DNA from: Komagataella phaffii GS115
Taxonomy: Eukaryota; Ascomycota; Pichiomycetes; Pichiales; Pichiaceae
DNA length: 64,000 bases
NCBI RefSeq assembly: GCF_000027005.1
Contig: NC_012964.1
Coordinates: 1,426,001 to 1,490,000 of the forward strand
Reading direction: 5' to 3'
The notes beneath the pieces were generated by a model that was not told the origin of the DNA, did no database searches, and was given only the letters and a program-made list of their open reading frames with translations. Each line of letters opens with the position of its first letter. Position 1 is the first letter of the stretch. Shown here one piece after another: positions 8,582-19,026 of this stretch. The translations under genes were made by a program, and so were the position numbers.

Positions 8582-9190
8582 TTAAGAAGATAAAGACATA
8601 ATAGCGTTGACCATATCGCCATTGTGAGTCTTCAATGCCTTAATAGCCTTGTTTCTGCTAACTCCTGTTTGTTCAACAACGATGTCAATATCGGCACTAT
8701 CTACTCCAGTGGCATCAACCTCCTCGTCATCGTCATCGTCCTCCTTATTTGGGGCATTGGCTGAGGCTTCCAAGTCGGCAGTGATAGATGCGGGGTCCTT
8801 AGAAGGTGTTCCTTCGGCATCAACAGACTGGCCAGCAGATTGGGCAGCCTGCTGAGCAGCTTGCTGAGCAGCTGCAGTCTCAGCATATCGCTTGTTCAAA
8901 TCTTCAACTTCTGCCTCACCGAAGACAACGTAGGACCCAGCTGGGGTCCTGTAGACTTCAGGGGCACTAATAGCCAAAATGTAGTTACCCTTTTTACGGA
9001 AAGTGACTCTGGAAATTCCCTTAACCTTTTTCAAGTCCAATTTGAGGATAGCGGCTCTAGCCTTCTTTTCATTCTTAGAGATGATACGAACTTGAGCACC
9101 TTCTGGGATTTCTTGTTGGGAAACCTCGGCTTGTTCGTTGGTCTCTTGGTTCTCAGTTATTTCTTCAATCTTTGGTTCTTCGACAGACAT
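8582..9190 (-). CDS. EGD2: Nascent polypeptide-associated complex, alpha subunit
   Basis: A 202-residue ribosome-bound chaperone subunit that pairs with the beta subunit (Egd1/Btt1) at the tunnel exit. An acidic N-terminus is followed by the NAC domain at about residues 45-100 (SKNEKKARAAILKL, GISRVTFRKKGNYILAISAP, YVVFGEAEVEDL). After an Ala/Gln-rich and acidic linker comes the C-terminal UBA domain at about 163-202 (VEQTGVSRNKAIKALK and DMVNAIMSL). The domain order and length match fungal alpha-NAC (yeast 174). The ATG at 9190 is the only sensible start. It is divergent from the flippase gene. Confidence 0.95.
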   Translation of the reverse strand: MSVEEPKIEEITENQETNEQAEVSQQEIPEGAQVRIISKNEKKARAAILKLDLKKVKGISRVTFRKKGNYILAISAPEVYRTPAGSYVVFGEAEVEDLNKRYAETAAAQQAAQQAAQSAGQSVDAEGTPSKDPASITADLEASANAPNKEDDDDDEEVDATGVDSADIDIVVEQTGVSRNKAIKALKTHNGDMVNAIMSLSS

Positions 9191-9534
9191 TTTTCAAGTA
9201 TTGCTTAACAATTACTTAGTTTTGGAAAGAAAGTAAAATCTGTAAAGGTTTTCGTCCACTTTTTTTCACCGAAGCCAAATGAAAAAGAAATAAGAACTGC
9301 CATTACCCGCCTCCGATCGAGTTGATGAAGCAATATAATATGGTGTATGGATGTTTTGTATTTCCTAATCTGTTTCAAGTTTACCTTACGTAAACAGTTC
9401 AGCCTTAGTTTATCCAGGCTCGTCCATCTTGAAAGGACGGATAAAATACCCGGCTTACTATCTACACTCTTTAGTTATTGCAGGCACATCGTAGCTTTTC
9501 AAGTTTACAGATCCTAAATCTTGACTTCTCAAGC
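9191..9534. promoter_or_regulatory. Divergent intergenic region EGD2 / flippase
   Basis: 344 bp hold both promoters. There are poly-T and pyrimidine tracts on the EGD2 side. In-frame codons upstream of the flippase ATG run back only to a TTG at 9478, so I exclude them. No additional gene is seen. Confidence 0.5.
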
Positions 9535-12500
9535 ATGAGTTTCGATACAGTCGTTTCAGGTAAACATGGTGGACTGACAGAGAAGTTGAGATTGATTGCC
9601 TATAAATACGGAATTCCCGGAGTACCCCCTCCAGAATCGGTGTCGAATGAGTTACGAGCTCAGTCTAGGAAAATCTATATTAATACCCCGTTGCCTTCTG
9701 ATATGTATGATGAAAAGGGCCATCTCAAATCACATTATGCCAGAAATAAAATAAGAACCACCAAGTACACCCCCACCACTTTTCTTCCTAAGAACTTATT
9801 TTTCCAGTTCACCAATATTGCAAATTCATACTTTCTACTAATCGTCATATTAGGGGCTTTTCAGATTTTTGGAGTCCCCAATCCCGTTCTTTCGGCAGTG
9901 CCTTTGATAGTAATAGTAGTAATTACTGGGGTCAAGGACGCTTTTGAAGATTATAGGAGATCTGTTTCGGACCGCCAGCTCAACGATTCCAGAATTCATC
10001 TTTTAACTGGTATGGAGAATCACAATGTTAATAAAGATTCAGTAACGCCTTGGAGACGTTTCAAGAAACTTTGCACCAGAGCTACACGCCTGACAGGTAG
10101 ACTTATGGCTAATATTTTCAGAAGAAACAAATCTGCAGCCAGTGATAGTGTTGAAAATAAAAGGAAAGATAAAGAATCCATTCGAAGTCTTGAATCTATT
10201 ACAACAATTCCCACAAACCGCAATTCACTTTCGAAGATTCCCACCAAGGAAAGAATCACTCTGTCATCTATGAGAAAATCATTTGATAACCGCAGTAGGC
10301 GTACCGCAGAAGTTGTCCAGGGTACTTGTTCCAACCCTACCGTCGAGCCAACTTTCAAACCAAAATTCAGGACTGATTTTTGGAAGAGCGTTGAAGTGGG
10401 AAATTTTGTGAGGGTTAGGAACAATGAAGAAGTGCCCGCTGATATAGTTATAATAGCAACTTCTGATGCGGAGGGTACCTGTTTTGTGGAGACAAAGAAT
10501 CTGGACGGTGAAACAAATTTGAAGAATAGAACTGCTCTACATTGTGGTGAGGGAATTAGACATGCGCATGATCTGGAACGAGCCCAAATGATGATCGAGG
10601 TTGAACCCCCAAACGTTCATCTTTATTCTTTCAAGGGTGCTTGTTACTTCTCTACATATGACTTGCAAACTGGGGAAAAACTAGAAGATAGATCAGAACC
10701 CATTACCAATGAAAATGTCCTTCTGAGAGGATGTGCTTTGAGAAACACCAAATGGGTTATTGGAGTTGTGGTTTACACCGGTCCCGAAACTAAGGTAATG
10801 CTCAATTCAGGTATCACCCCAACAAAGAAATCTAGGATTTCCAAGGAACTCAACTTGTCGGTTATTGTTAACTTTGTTGTTTTGTTTGTGCTTTGTTTTG
10901 TATCTGCGGTTGTCAATGGAGTCTTCTATAATGAGAGTGATACTTCAAGGATTTATTTTGACTTTGAGCCTTATGTTGATTCCGCCGCAGGGAACGGTGT
11001 TGTAACTTTCTTTGTTGCTTTGATAATTTACCAAACTCTGGTTCCAATTTCTCTCTACATTTCCATTGAAATTATCAAAACTGTTCAGGCTTATTTTATT
11101 TACGCAGATGTTAAAATGTATTATCCAAAGTTGGACTATCCATGTGTGCCAAAGTCGTGGAATATATCTGATGACTTGGGTCAGATTGAATATATCTTCA
11201 GTGATAAAACTGGAACTCTAACCCAGAATGTAATGCAGTTCAAGAAGTGTACAGTTGCTGGCAAGTCATATGGGTTGGCGTATACGGAGGCGCAACAGGG
11301 TATGGACAAGAGGAAAGGTGTTAATATTGTGGATGAAGTTGATAAGTGGAGAACCAAGATTTCACGTGATAAACAAGAAATGTTAGACTTGCTTAAAGAT
11401 TGGACAAGTAACGAACTGGATGAAAATGATTTAACATTCATCTCAAGTGACTTTGTCAAAGACCTGAAAACTCAAAAAGCTTCAAAAGACTTCAGCTATA
11501 ATGAAAGGTTGATGACTGCCCTTGCTCTTTGCCACACAGTAGTCACAGAAGACGATGCAGATAAACCTGGTAGACCTATTTTCAATGCCGAATCTCCTGA
11601 TGAGGCTGCACTTGTTAGTGCAGCACGAGATATAGGTATTGTATTTCAAGAAAGGACTAGAAAGGGTGTTCTTGTTTCAAAGTTTGGTAATGCGCCTTCT
11701 GAGTTTCGATTGCTAGAAATCATTCCGTTTAATTCTACTAGAAAGAGAATGACCACTATCATGGAAATACCCCCTGCATACTCTCCGAGCAGAGAAACAG
11801 AGATCATGTTGTATACTAAAGGTGCAGATAATGTTATTTATCCCCGCTTAAGAAAAGATCAGGACGAAAATATTGTTAATCAGACTGCACTTCATCTTGA
11901 ACAGTTTGCGGAAGAAGGATTGAGAACATTATGCGTCGCCGAAAAGAAATTAGAATCCGAATACTTCAAAGAATGGCAGCAGCGCTATAATGCAGCGTGT
12001 TCCTCCGTCTCCGACAATAGAGAAGCTCTTATTGATCAGTTGAGCGAAGAGATCGAATGCAACTTAACTCTATTAGGAGGCACCGCTATTGAGGACAGAT
12101 TGCAAGACGGTGTTCCAGATTCAATTGCAATTTTAGCTCAAGCAGGCATAAAACTTTGGGTTTTAACTGGTGATAAAGTGGAGACTGCCATAAATATTGG
12201 CTTTTCCTGCAACCTATTGACCAATGAAATGAAATTACTTGTTCTCCAGCCACAGGAAAAGGACAATCAGGATTCAGATACATTGTGCAAGTACTTTGAT
12301 GGTTTAATCAGCAGATACTTGTCTGAAGAGTTTAACATGAATGGCTCAGAGGAGGAGCTCAAAGAAGCAAAGAAAGTTCACACACCAGCAGTTGATAACT
12401 ATGCTATCATTGTAGATGGAGCAGCACTTGCAGTTATTTTCAATGAGTCAACGGGAAGTTTAATTCGAAAGTTTTTACTGCTGTGTAAACAGTCCAAATC

Positions 12501-13866
12501 AGTGCTTTGTTGTCGAGTATCGCCAGCTCAAAAAGCCCAGATAGTCAAGATGGTGAAGAATCTTCTTGGTGTCATGACTCTTGCCATTGGTGATGGTGCC
12601 AACGATGTTGCGATGATACAGGCAGCCAATGTAGGTGTCGGAATTGCAGGTGAAGAGGGAAGGCAAGCTGCAATGTCATCAGATTATGCTTTTGGCCAAT
12701 TTAGGTTTCTTACTAGGTTACTGCTGGTTCATGGCAGATGGTCTTATAAAAGGCTTGCTGAGATGATTCCATGCTTCTTTTACAAAAATGTTACGTTCAC
12801 GTTCACCCTTTTTTGGTATGGTATCTACAACAACTTTGATGGTTCTTATCTGTTTGAGTATACTTACTTAATGTTTTACAACTTGGCCTTTACTTCACTC
12901 CCGGTAATCTTTTTAGCTATACTGGATCAGGATGTTTCAGAAACGGTATCCCTGTTGGTACCACAGTTGTACAGGACTGGAATTTTACGTCTCGAATGGT
13001 CACAATACAAGTTTTTCTACTACATGTTAGATGGTCTTTACCAGTCTGTTATTTCATTTTTTTTTCCATACCTTGTTTATCATACTGGTTCGTTCGCTAG
13101 TGCAAATGCTAGACAAATAGATCACCGGTTTTGGATAGGTTTATTTTGTGCTCATATTTCAGTTGTTTCCTGCAATATTTATGTGTTTCTTCAACAGTAT
13201 CGATGGGACTACCTATCTACCATTATTGTGTTATTATCAATCTTAGTAATATTCTTTTGGACCGGAGTATGGTCAGCGGGCACAATCTCCGGAGAGTTTT
13301 ATAAGGCTGCTCCCCAAGTTTTTGGAAGTACTTCCTTCTGGGCATGTTTTTTTGTTGGTGTGCTTGTCTGTGTGCTTCCTAGGTTCTGCTATGACAATGT
13401 GAAAAGAGTAATGAAGCCGAGAGATATTGATATCATCAGAGAAAGAGTTAAATTGGGTGATTATCGCCTTTTTCCTGAGAGGTATGACCCCACAGACTTC
13501 AATGATGTTGAAGTGCATAGAAAGATGCTGAGTGACAATCACTCATCCCTTGCAAGTGATTCACTGGATCAAGCAAATAGTGCTGAACTTGCCGATTTAG
13601 AGAAAAACGATATTGAAGCAAACTTAAAGAATGAAATACCCAAGGAGTCAAAGGGGATTCAACGAGCACTCCGTTCAATTGGACACTCGATTCGGCATCC
13701 TACATTGACCCCTCCTAGTAGACTTGACATTTTGAGAAAGAAAAGCTTAGAGAATGGATCTATAACTTCACTCGAAAGAATTCGTACAAGTCACGAGCTG
13801 CCAGGTTTAACCAGGGCGGAAACACTAATGAGTACTTATTCTTATCTCTCTGAAAATAGAAGGTAG
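9535..13866 (+). CDS. DNF1: P4-type ATPase, Dnf1/Dnf2-like phospholipid flippase
   Basis: A 1443-residue aminophospholipid translocase that moves lipids such as PE, PC and lyso-forms to the cytosolic leaflet of plasma or endosomal membranes, normally with a Cdc50-family partner. I use the ATG at 9535; the 19 codons before it start with TTG. P4 hallmarks are present: RNKIRTTKYTPTTFLPKNL, the DGETNLK actuator motif in place of TGES, PISLYISIE in M4 near residue 504, DKTGTLTQN with phospho-Asp557, the KGADNVIYP nucleotide-domain motif and GDGANDVAM. The sequence between the first two helices and the actuator motif has a basic Ser-rich insert (about 165-280), as in Dnf1/Dnf2. Drs2, Dnf3 and Neo1 fit less well. 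I cannot decide between Dnf1 and Dnf2. Confidence 0.9.
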   Translation: MSFDTVVSGKHGGLTEKLRLIAYKYGIPGVPPPESVSNELRAQSRKIYINTPLPSDMYDEKGHLKSHYARNKIRTTKYTPTTFLPKNLFFQFTNIANSYFLLIVILGAFQIFGVPNPVLSAVPLIVIVVITGVKDAFEDYRRSVSDRQLNDSRIHLLTGMENHNVNKDSVTPWRRFKKLCTRATRLTGRLMANIFRRNKSAASDSVENKRKDKESIRSLESITTIPTNRNSLSKIPTKERITLSSMRKSFDNRSRRTAEVVQGTCSNPTVEPTFKPKFRTDFWKSVEVGNFVRVRNNEEVPADIVIIATSDAEGTCFVETKNLDGETNLKNRTALHCGEGIRHAHDLERAQMMIEVEPPNVHLYSFKGACYFSTYDLQTGEKLEDRSEPITNENVLLRGCALRNTKWVIGVVVYTGPETKVMLNSGITPTKKSRISKELNLSVIVNFVVLFVLCFVSAVVNGVFYNESDTSRIYFDFEPYVDSAAGNGVVTFFVALIIYQTLVPISLYISIEIIKTVQAYFIYADVKMYYPKLDYPCVPKSWNISDDLGQIEYIFSDKTGTLTQNVMQFKKCTVAGKSYGLAYTEAQQGMDKRKGVNIVDEVDKWRTKISRDKQEMLDLLKDWTSNELDENDLTFISSDFVKDLKTQKASKDFSYNERLMTALALCHTVVTEDDADKPGRPIFNAESPDEAALVSAARDIGIVFQERTRKGVLVSKFGNAPSEFRLLEIIPFNSTRKRMTTIMEIPPAYSPSRETEIMLYTKGADNVIYPRLRKDQDENIVNQTALHLEQFAEEGLRTLCVAEKKLESEYFKEWQQRYNAACSSVSDNREALIDQLSEEIECNLTLLGGTAIEDRLQDGVPDSIAILAQAGIKLWVLTGDKVETAINIGFSCNLLTNEMKLLVLQPQEKDNQDSDTLCKYFDGLISRYLSEEFNMNGSEEELKEAKKVHTPAVDNYAIIVDGAALAVIFNESTGSLIRKFLLLCKQSKSVLCCRVSPAQKAQIVKMVKNLLGVMTLAIGDGANDVAMIQAANVGVGIAGEEGRQAAMSSDYAFGQFRFLTRLLLVHGRWSYKRLAEMIPCFFYKNVTFTFTLFWYGIYNNFDGSYLFEYTYLMFYNLAFTSLPVIFLAILDQDVSETVSLLVPQLYRTGILRLEWSQYKFFYYMLDGLYQSVISFFFPYLVYHTGSFASANARQIDHRFWIGLFCAHISVVSCNIYVFLQQYRWDYLSTIIVLLSILVIFFWTGVWSAGTISGEFYKAAPQVFGSTSFWACFFVGVLVCVLPRFCYDNVKRVMKPRDIDIIRERVKLGDYRLFPERYDPTDFNDVEVHRKMLSDNHSSLASDSLDQANSAELADLEKNDIEANLKNEIPKESKGIQRALRSIGHSIRHPTLTPPSRLDILRKKSLENGSITSLERIRTSHELPGLTRAETLMSTYSYLSENRR

Positions 13867-13968
13867 TTATCACTCCAGCAATTGATAGAATTTTGTGCAG
13901 TTAATATAAACCAGTGCGCTGAGACGAGAATAATTTCGTCTTTTATAGTGAGTGAACTAGAAAAACCG

Positions 13969-13975
13969 AAAAAAA
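13969..13975 (-). terminator. RNA polymerase III terminator of tRNA-Lys
   Basis: Seven consecutive T residues on the minus strand begin one base after the 3' end of the tRNA, the standard Pol III termination signal. Confidence 0.85.
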
Positions 13976-13976
13976 G

Positions 13977-14062
13977 CTCCTCATCAGGGGCTCGAACCCT
14001 GGACATTTCGGTTCCTTGTTAGACTTAAAAGCCGAACGCTCTACCAACTGAGCTAATAAGGA
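13977..14062 (-). tRNA. tRNA-Lys (anticodon UUU), split by a 13-nt intron
   Basis: On the minus strand the gene runs from TCCTTATTAG at 14062 to GATGAGGAG at 13977. The acceptor stem TCCTTAT pairs with ATGAGGA with one G-U, and the discriminator base is G. The A box is TAGCTCAGTTGG and the B box GGTTCGAGCCC. The anticodon stem TTCGG/CCGAA closes the loop CTTTTA-A with anticodon TTT, and a 13-nt intron sits between positions 37 and 38, the canonical site. The mature length of 73 plus 13 equals the 86-nt gene. The sequence is very close to S. cerevisiae tK(UUU), which also has an intron at this position. CCA is not encoded. Confidence 0.95.
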
Positions 14063-14710
14063 CGAGCTCGTATCCAGCTCCATAAATACCAATATACATA
14101 CCGATTTGTGCCATTTTTCTTAGACTAAACTGTCATAAATGACGTACGTATCTTACTCACAATTAACCCATCGCAAGGTCTAATTTGAAGTGTAGATTTT
14201 ACATTTGATTCGTGTCCTTCCCACTAGTATCTCCTCAATTGAACTAGAAGCTCATATCAAGTCGCAATCATTAGACATTCGACGACAATCCTAAATAATA
14301 CAGCGGGACGTTCAGTGAGTTTTATTCAAAAATACCGTAATGATGTCTCATTTAGACGTTGTCTGGAATGAGCTTCTAGATAAGCACTTTTTACCCAAGT
14401 AGTATACTCCGTTTTTGATATTCAGATACAAGCTCTAAACAAATACATATTGCAATGAATGGTCTCTCTTAACGGTTAATCATAGCCTTCCAAGGCATCT
14501 AGCTTCATTGTGTGAAGTGGTGGGCGAAAGATGCCCTACTCAGGTATTATGAACGCTTTGTTATTTTTGCCAAATAGCATAGCATGTTCCGCTATCCGCT
14601 CTACCTTCTCGTTTAGGCTTAATTGTATAAAAGTTGCGAGCCTTTTTTCAACAGCAGCTAAATTGTTGAAAGTGATCACATGTGAAGTCTTTAAACTGTA
14701 GTCCTTTGAA
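14063..14710. other. Intergenic region, tRNA-Lys 5' flank and CAT8 3' flank
   Basis: 648 bp between the tRNA and the CAT8 stop codon, both on the minus strand. The minus-strand frame at 14536-14868 overlaps the end of CAT8 in another frame and shows no family features. I see no second tRNA, no long terminal repeat and no transposon remnant. Confidence 0.4.
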
Positions 14711-17700
14711 CTAAAGTCCGAATAAACTCCCAGCAGAAACTTGAGAATCCTTGGGGTCATTGGAATGTGTACCTTGAATTGAGCTTGGCACACTTTCACT
14801 ATTGGGAGGAGATACATTACTTTGAGAATAGTTGTTTTGAACATTTTCAAAATCAAAGTTAAAATCAAAATCCAACATTGGTAAACCTAATGAGGCATCA
14901 ACTCCAAAATCTTGCATCATCAAGGAGTCTAAACCATCTGGAGTCGTTATTCTTTTGAACTGTTGATCGGTGGAACTGGGGCCAGGCATTTGCTGTCCTG
15001 AAAGGACCTGTGTGCCCGGCTGTTGCGAAAACAAGGAATGGTTGGGATTATTATTGTATATCTGTCGTTGTTGGGTCTGCAATAGAATTGGAACTTTGAT
15101 AGGTAAATCTTCCTCCTTCATTGAAGTGACTGTGCCAGGAGGGCTATGGGAGGTGAATATATCGTTAATGGCTCCAGGGGTATCATTTTCGGGTATCATT
15201 TGTTCATTATTCTCACTCTTAATAATATTGGGATGATGCATTTGGTTGGGTTGCGGGTAAAGTGAAGATTGAACAGACGGAGTTCTAGAATCTGATACTT
15301 CAATGTTGTGTGATTTTCGTTCATCACCACTAATATCTTGTCTCAGTGGCGAACTTTTACGCTTAGAGCTAGACCTTTTCATCTCTGAATTTGAGCCGTT
15401 AACGCTTGAAACTTTTCCTGGCAGTGCCATGATCTGCTCCATAGCATTATCAACAGCTTCCATACAGGGTACTGAGAGGCATCCCAGCATTCCAATGCTT
15501 GTCTCTATTTTCAGCTCGTTGATGACGCTGGCTAGTAAAATTTTGGATTCCTGAAACAATGCTCCTCCCCTTGCATACTCTAACGATCCTTTGGCAGATA
15601 AAAACGCTAACCTGACCTTTTCCCTTGACAAGTTTACAGGTAAGGGTAAGAAATAAAAATTTCTTTCTTTAGTTGCCAATGTGTTTGCAATTGCAAGTAT
15701 AGAAGTGGTGGACTGTTGAATATTGATATAAGAAGCAGAACTTCGTGACTGCGAAGATTCATTAGCCATGAGTGGCAGATAGATCAATATTTTTGCATGG
15801 TAGTATAGAAATAGTATCGTAAGTTGATTGTCAGACAATCTTTCATATTCGACACCACCAGGGGACTTGTCCAAGTCTACGTTGATATGGGGCGACAGCT
15901 CACGTCTCCATAGATCTAGGGCATGTTCATGCAACAGGCAAGTCTCTTCAGTGATGTTGGTGGATTTAGAGACAACGCTTGGGTTATTGATGGAGCTTCT
16001 CTGGAATATCGAGTCCAAAATATTGCCTAGAACTTTTGAGTATCTCATTACCGCTAGAGCACAGTCTGAAACTTTACCCGCAAGCGACAGTTTGATGTTG
16101 TTGATAATGACAGTATTAGTAGTGTTTTCGATGGAGCCCTTCACATTGGCATTATTTGATTCATTACTGAAGGGTAACGCGCATTCAATTTCATAATCCT
16201 TCAACAATCTGGGGACACCTAGTATTAGCGCACTAAATGTGTCCAAAATGTATATACACCAAAACAAAATCCTTCTTTCTCCTTGTTGCATCTGAGAAAC
16301 TTTAGATCCATTTGTCCCTAAAACAGCAGAAGGACAACGGTGAAGTCGCAGCTGCTGTCCCATAGTAATGATTTTCCCCCTTAGCTCATAGCTGGTTGTC
16401 AAATCTCCGATTGCAAGACAGTACAATAGTTGAAGCGACAGGCTTTCAAGAGTTGGTAGCGAGCAATCATCTGATATGTTCGATTTGATAAATTCATGAA
16501 TAAGATGATCGTAATACTGAAGTATCTCCACATTGCTCTGACTTGAAGCATCTGGCCGGTGGGGATGAGGCGTTGAATCTTTCTTGTAACTAGAAGAAGG
16601 TACAGCTTCTCTATTATTGTTTCTCTCTTGGGACAGCATAACCATTGTTGTAATCAAAAGTAATATTTCTCCGAACTTCTCGTTGCCAAACATTGAATTA
16701 TCAGTGAACATAGTCTCTCTACTCTTGTTGAATTTGATATAAGAGCTCATAAAGATGTGCCTGTTTATTATTGGAATAAAATTATTCCAAGTGTTGAAAA
16801 AAGTGGTAATGAATAGGTCTAAGTTGACTTGGTTCGGAAGATTCAGGGATTGGAAGAATTGTTGACTCTGCTGTGATGTGAGTTTGTTGAAATTAACATT
16901 CTTAAGGGTAATATTAGCAAATACCTCATCGTTTCCATAATTATACTTATCCTTCAGCAATGCAATAGACTTTGCAGTTAGTATCGGAGCTTTACTTTGA
17001 AACCCATGGACGTTGCAAATCTTTGCAAGTAAACTGGCAATAAAAAGCGTCTCCTCCGTAGTTCTAGGGATAGACATTGCAACCAAATTAGCTAGATTAA
17101 CAAATGTTTGCGTTCGCATCTTGTTTTGAATGGAGATGGCCGCTGCCGCACCCGGTGCATTGGACTGTTCAAACGATAAAGGATCATTGAAATTTCCACT
17201 AGAATATCGTTGAGAAAGACGAACCATTTCTGGACCGGAAGTTCCAGTTTGATGATATTTTGCATTGTACGAAGCAGCTGAGTAAAGAGAATCGTCCTCA
17301 TCACTTAAATCAGTAGTATCAATATCTACAGATCCAGCTATCGAAACTGGGCGAGCGGAAACAGAATTGGCACAGTTACAAGGTTCTCCGTCCGCATGGT
17401 GATGAATATTGCCAGAATGAGAAACCTCTTGCTCCTTGTTTAATAGAGTAAGGTTCTCATTTGTTAGAGTAGACTCTTGGTCAATTCTGTTCTTGATTTC
17501 AACTTGCTCATTCTTTAAATCGATAAGTTTATGCAGCTTTTTGTTTTCAAACTCTAGCTCCCTTATCCTTTCTTCTAACGTCTCGGTATACCCTCTTGGA
17601 AAAGCCCTCCTGGATAATTTATCACTAATTTTACATTCAAAACCAACAGCGGCACATTGGGAACATTGTGGTCGTTTTCCATCACATCTTGTCTTTTTGG

Positions 17701-17821
17701 AGCGACATCTGTCACAGGCCTGGGCGACTCGTTCTATGGACGACCCCGGTGCTCGTATAGTCTTGGCTTTGCTTTTTTGATGTTTCCTTTGAGGAGAGGT
17801 TACTTGTTCCTCCGGCATCAT
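14711..17821 (-). CDS. CAT8: Zn2Cys6 transcriptional activator of gluconeogenic genes, Cat8-like
   Basis: A 1036-residue binuclear-cluster activator of genes for growth on ethanol, acetate and similar carbon sources. It binds carbon-source responsive elements. I use the tandem ATGs at 17821/17818; the ten codons upstream start with TTG. The cluster spans Cys36 to Cys63 in the pattern CDRC-x6-C-x6-C-x2-C-x6-C, inside [17 protein letters not shown], nearly the same as S. cerevisiae Cat8. [14 protein letters not shown] then opens a coiled-coil dimerisation segment (about 75-110). The fungal-specific TF domain covers the middle third, and the C-terminus is Gln/Asn/Ser-rich with acidic DFDFNFDFE, a likely activation region. 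Sip4 is shorter and Rds2 differs, so Cat8 is the best name. Komagataella is reported to have two Cat8 paralogues, and I cannot tell which this is. Confidence 0.9.
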   Translation of the reverse strand: MMPEEQVTSPQRKHQKSKAKTIRAPGSSIERVAQACDRCRSKKTRCDGKRPQCSQCAAVGFECKISDKLSRRAFPRGYTETLEERIRELEFENKKLHKLIDLKNEQVEIKNRIDQESTLTNENLTLLNKEQEVSHSGNIHHHADGEPCNCANSVSARPVSIAGSVDIDTTDLSDEDDSLYSAASYNAKYHQTGTSGPEMVRLSQRYSSGNFNDPLSFEQSNAPGAAAAISIQNKMRTQTFVNLANLVAMSIPRTTEETLFIASLLAKICNVHGFQSKAPILTAKSIALLKDKYNYGNDEVFANITLKNVNFNKLTSQQSQQFFQSLNLPNQVNLDLFITTFFNTWNNFIPIINRHIFMSSYIKFNKSRETMFTDNSMFGNEKFGEILLLITTMVMLSQERNNNREAVPSSSYKKDSTPHPHRPDASSQSNVEILQYYDHLIHEFIKSNISDDCSLPTLESLSLQLLYCLAIGDLTTSYELRGKIITMGQQLRLHRCPSAVLGTNGSKVSQMQQGERRILFWCIYILDTFSALILGVPRLLKDYEIECALPFSNESNNANVKGSIENTTNTVIINNIKLSLAGKVSDCALAVMRYSKVLGNILDSIFQRSSINNPSVVSKSTNITEETCLLHEHALDLWRRELSPHINVDLDKSPGGVEYERLSDNQLTILFLYYHAKILIYLPLMANESSQSRSSASYINIQQSTTSILAIANTLATKERNFYFLPLPVNLSREKVRLAFLSAKGSLEYARGGALFQESKILLASVINELKIETSIGMLGCLSVPCMEAVDNAMEQIMALPGKVSSVNGSNSEMKRSSSKRKSSPLRQDISGDERKSHNIEVSDSRTPSVQSSLYPQPNQMHHPNIIKSENNEQMIPENDTPGAINDIFTSHSPPGTVTSMKEEDLPIKVPILLQTQQRQIYNNNPNHSLFSQQPGTQVLSGQQMPGPSSTDQQFKRITTPDGLDSLMMQDFGVDASLGLPMLDFDFNFDFENVQNNYSQSNVSPPNSESVPSSIQGTHSNDPKDSQVSAGSLFGL

Positions 17822-18398
17822 TTTAAGGAGATGAATCGAGACACTAATCAAATTAAAATAAAATAAAATAAAGGAAGGGAACGTCGGGTGGTAGATTGAA
17901 GAAAAGCTTACACAGTTGAAAGGTTACAAAATCTGGAGTAACAGCAAAATCGAGGGTGAGATAGTTAGTACGAAGCCAGCTCGCGGGAGAGCTAGTGAGA
18001 AACTTTTAGTCAGAGAGTAGAATGCTACAGGCATCTCATCACAAGTCCACGTAGAAGAGTCATATGGAACTAGAATGGTTGTTGTTGATATCACTACTAA
18101 TAGATTGCGATACAGAACTTGTCACAAATAGGATATCAATGAGCGGCAAAATGACTACCTAAATATAGCGTCTCTTGTACAGATGATTCATAAACCTGCG
18201 AATCGTCATACTCAGCAGCAGTTGCAACTGTAACAGCCTGGCTGTTTTCCGTCCATTATCGCTAATTGGGTGGTCGACTTTATCACTCAATTAGTTAGGA
18301 CCAGTCAGCGGATCTATTTTCTGAGCTAGTCCATATTTACGGACTTTGTATTCGGATGGTGTCTCTAGAGATTATCAACAACTAAATTAACTACCGAA
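17822..18398. promoter_or_regulatory. CAT8 promoter and CMD1 3' flank
   Basis: 577 bp. Both flanking genes are on the minus strand, so this holds the CMD1 3' UTR and the CAT8 promoter and leader. A short AAAAT repeat lies at about 17858-17872 just upstream of the CAT8 start. A TACTAAC on the minus strand near 17963-17969 has no matching donor, so I do not call an intron. Confidence 0.45.
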
Positions 18399-18898
18399 CT
18401 ATTTATTAACTAGGAGATTGGAAAATTCCTTGATGTCAATAACACCATCATTGTTAGTATCAGCTTCTCTAAGCATCTCGTCAACCTCCTCCTCTGTCAA
18501 CTTCTCACCGATGGAAGTCAGAACATGTTTCAGTTCACCCTTGTCGATTTTTCCATCGCCATCCTTGTCAAATACTCGGAAAGCCTCGAAGATTTCGGCT
18601 TGACTATCAGAGTCTCTCATTTTCCTAGCCATCATTGTTAAAAACTCGGGGAAATCTATGCTTCCATCGGTATTGCTATCAATCTCTCGGATTAAATCGT
18701 TCAATTCACTCTCTGTTGGAGTTTGACCCAAAGAGCGCATCACAATTCCTAGCTCTTTGGAAGTAATCTTGCCATCTTGATCTTGATCAAAAAGGGAAAA
18801 TGCTTCTTTGAATTCAGAAATTTGGGCTTCGGACAATTTATCGGACTAAGAGTTGTTAGTAGACAATTGGCTAGAAACAATTTATCAATACTTACCAT
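18399..18898 (-). CDS. CMD1: Calmodulin (two exons)
   Basis: A 149-residue EF-hand calcium sensor that binds kinases, calcineurin and myosin. Exon 1 is only the ATG at 18898-18896. The intron 18846-18895 (50 nt) has donor GTAAGT, branch point TACTAAC and acceptor TAG. Exon 2 is 18399-18845. The spliced start reads [17 protein letters not shown]. Without splicing, the open frame would have to begin at a TTG. Four EF-hand loops start [24 protein letters not shown] and DTNNDGVI, and all keep the acidic residues at positions 1, 3, 5, 9 and 12 with Asn where allowed. The fourth loop looks functional, unlike that of S. cerevisiae Cmd1. The length equals animal calmodulin (149). It is divergent from ALG1. 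Confidence 0.96.
18846..18895 (-). other. Intron of CMD1, directly after the start codon
   Basis: 50 nt with donor GTAAGT, branch TACTAAC ending 9 nt before the acceptor, and acceptor CTTAG. It splits the gene after the ATG. Confidence 0.92.
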
Positions 18899-19026
18899 TA
18901 TGGCAGTAATTACACGGTACAAAGTGAGGAGCAGGTTATTTTGAGATTCAAGAGAAAGTATCTCTTTAGGTTAGGACACGACGAGCATGTTGTCATGAAT
19001 TTTGTCTCTATAAGATCTCTATTTGC

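Noticed and set aside
14536..14868. 110-codon minus-strand frame at the 3' end of CAT8
   Set aside because: It overlaps the last 158 bases of CAT8 in another frame and shows no family signature.
17963..17969. Minus-strand TACTAAC upstream of CAT8, suggesting a leader intron
   Set aside because: An acceptor-like CAG follows, but I found no GTATGT or GTAAGT donor at a reasonable distance.
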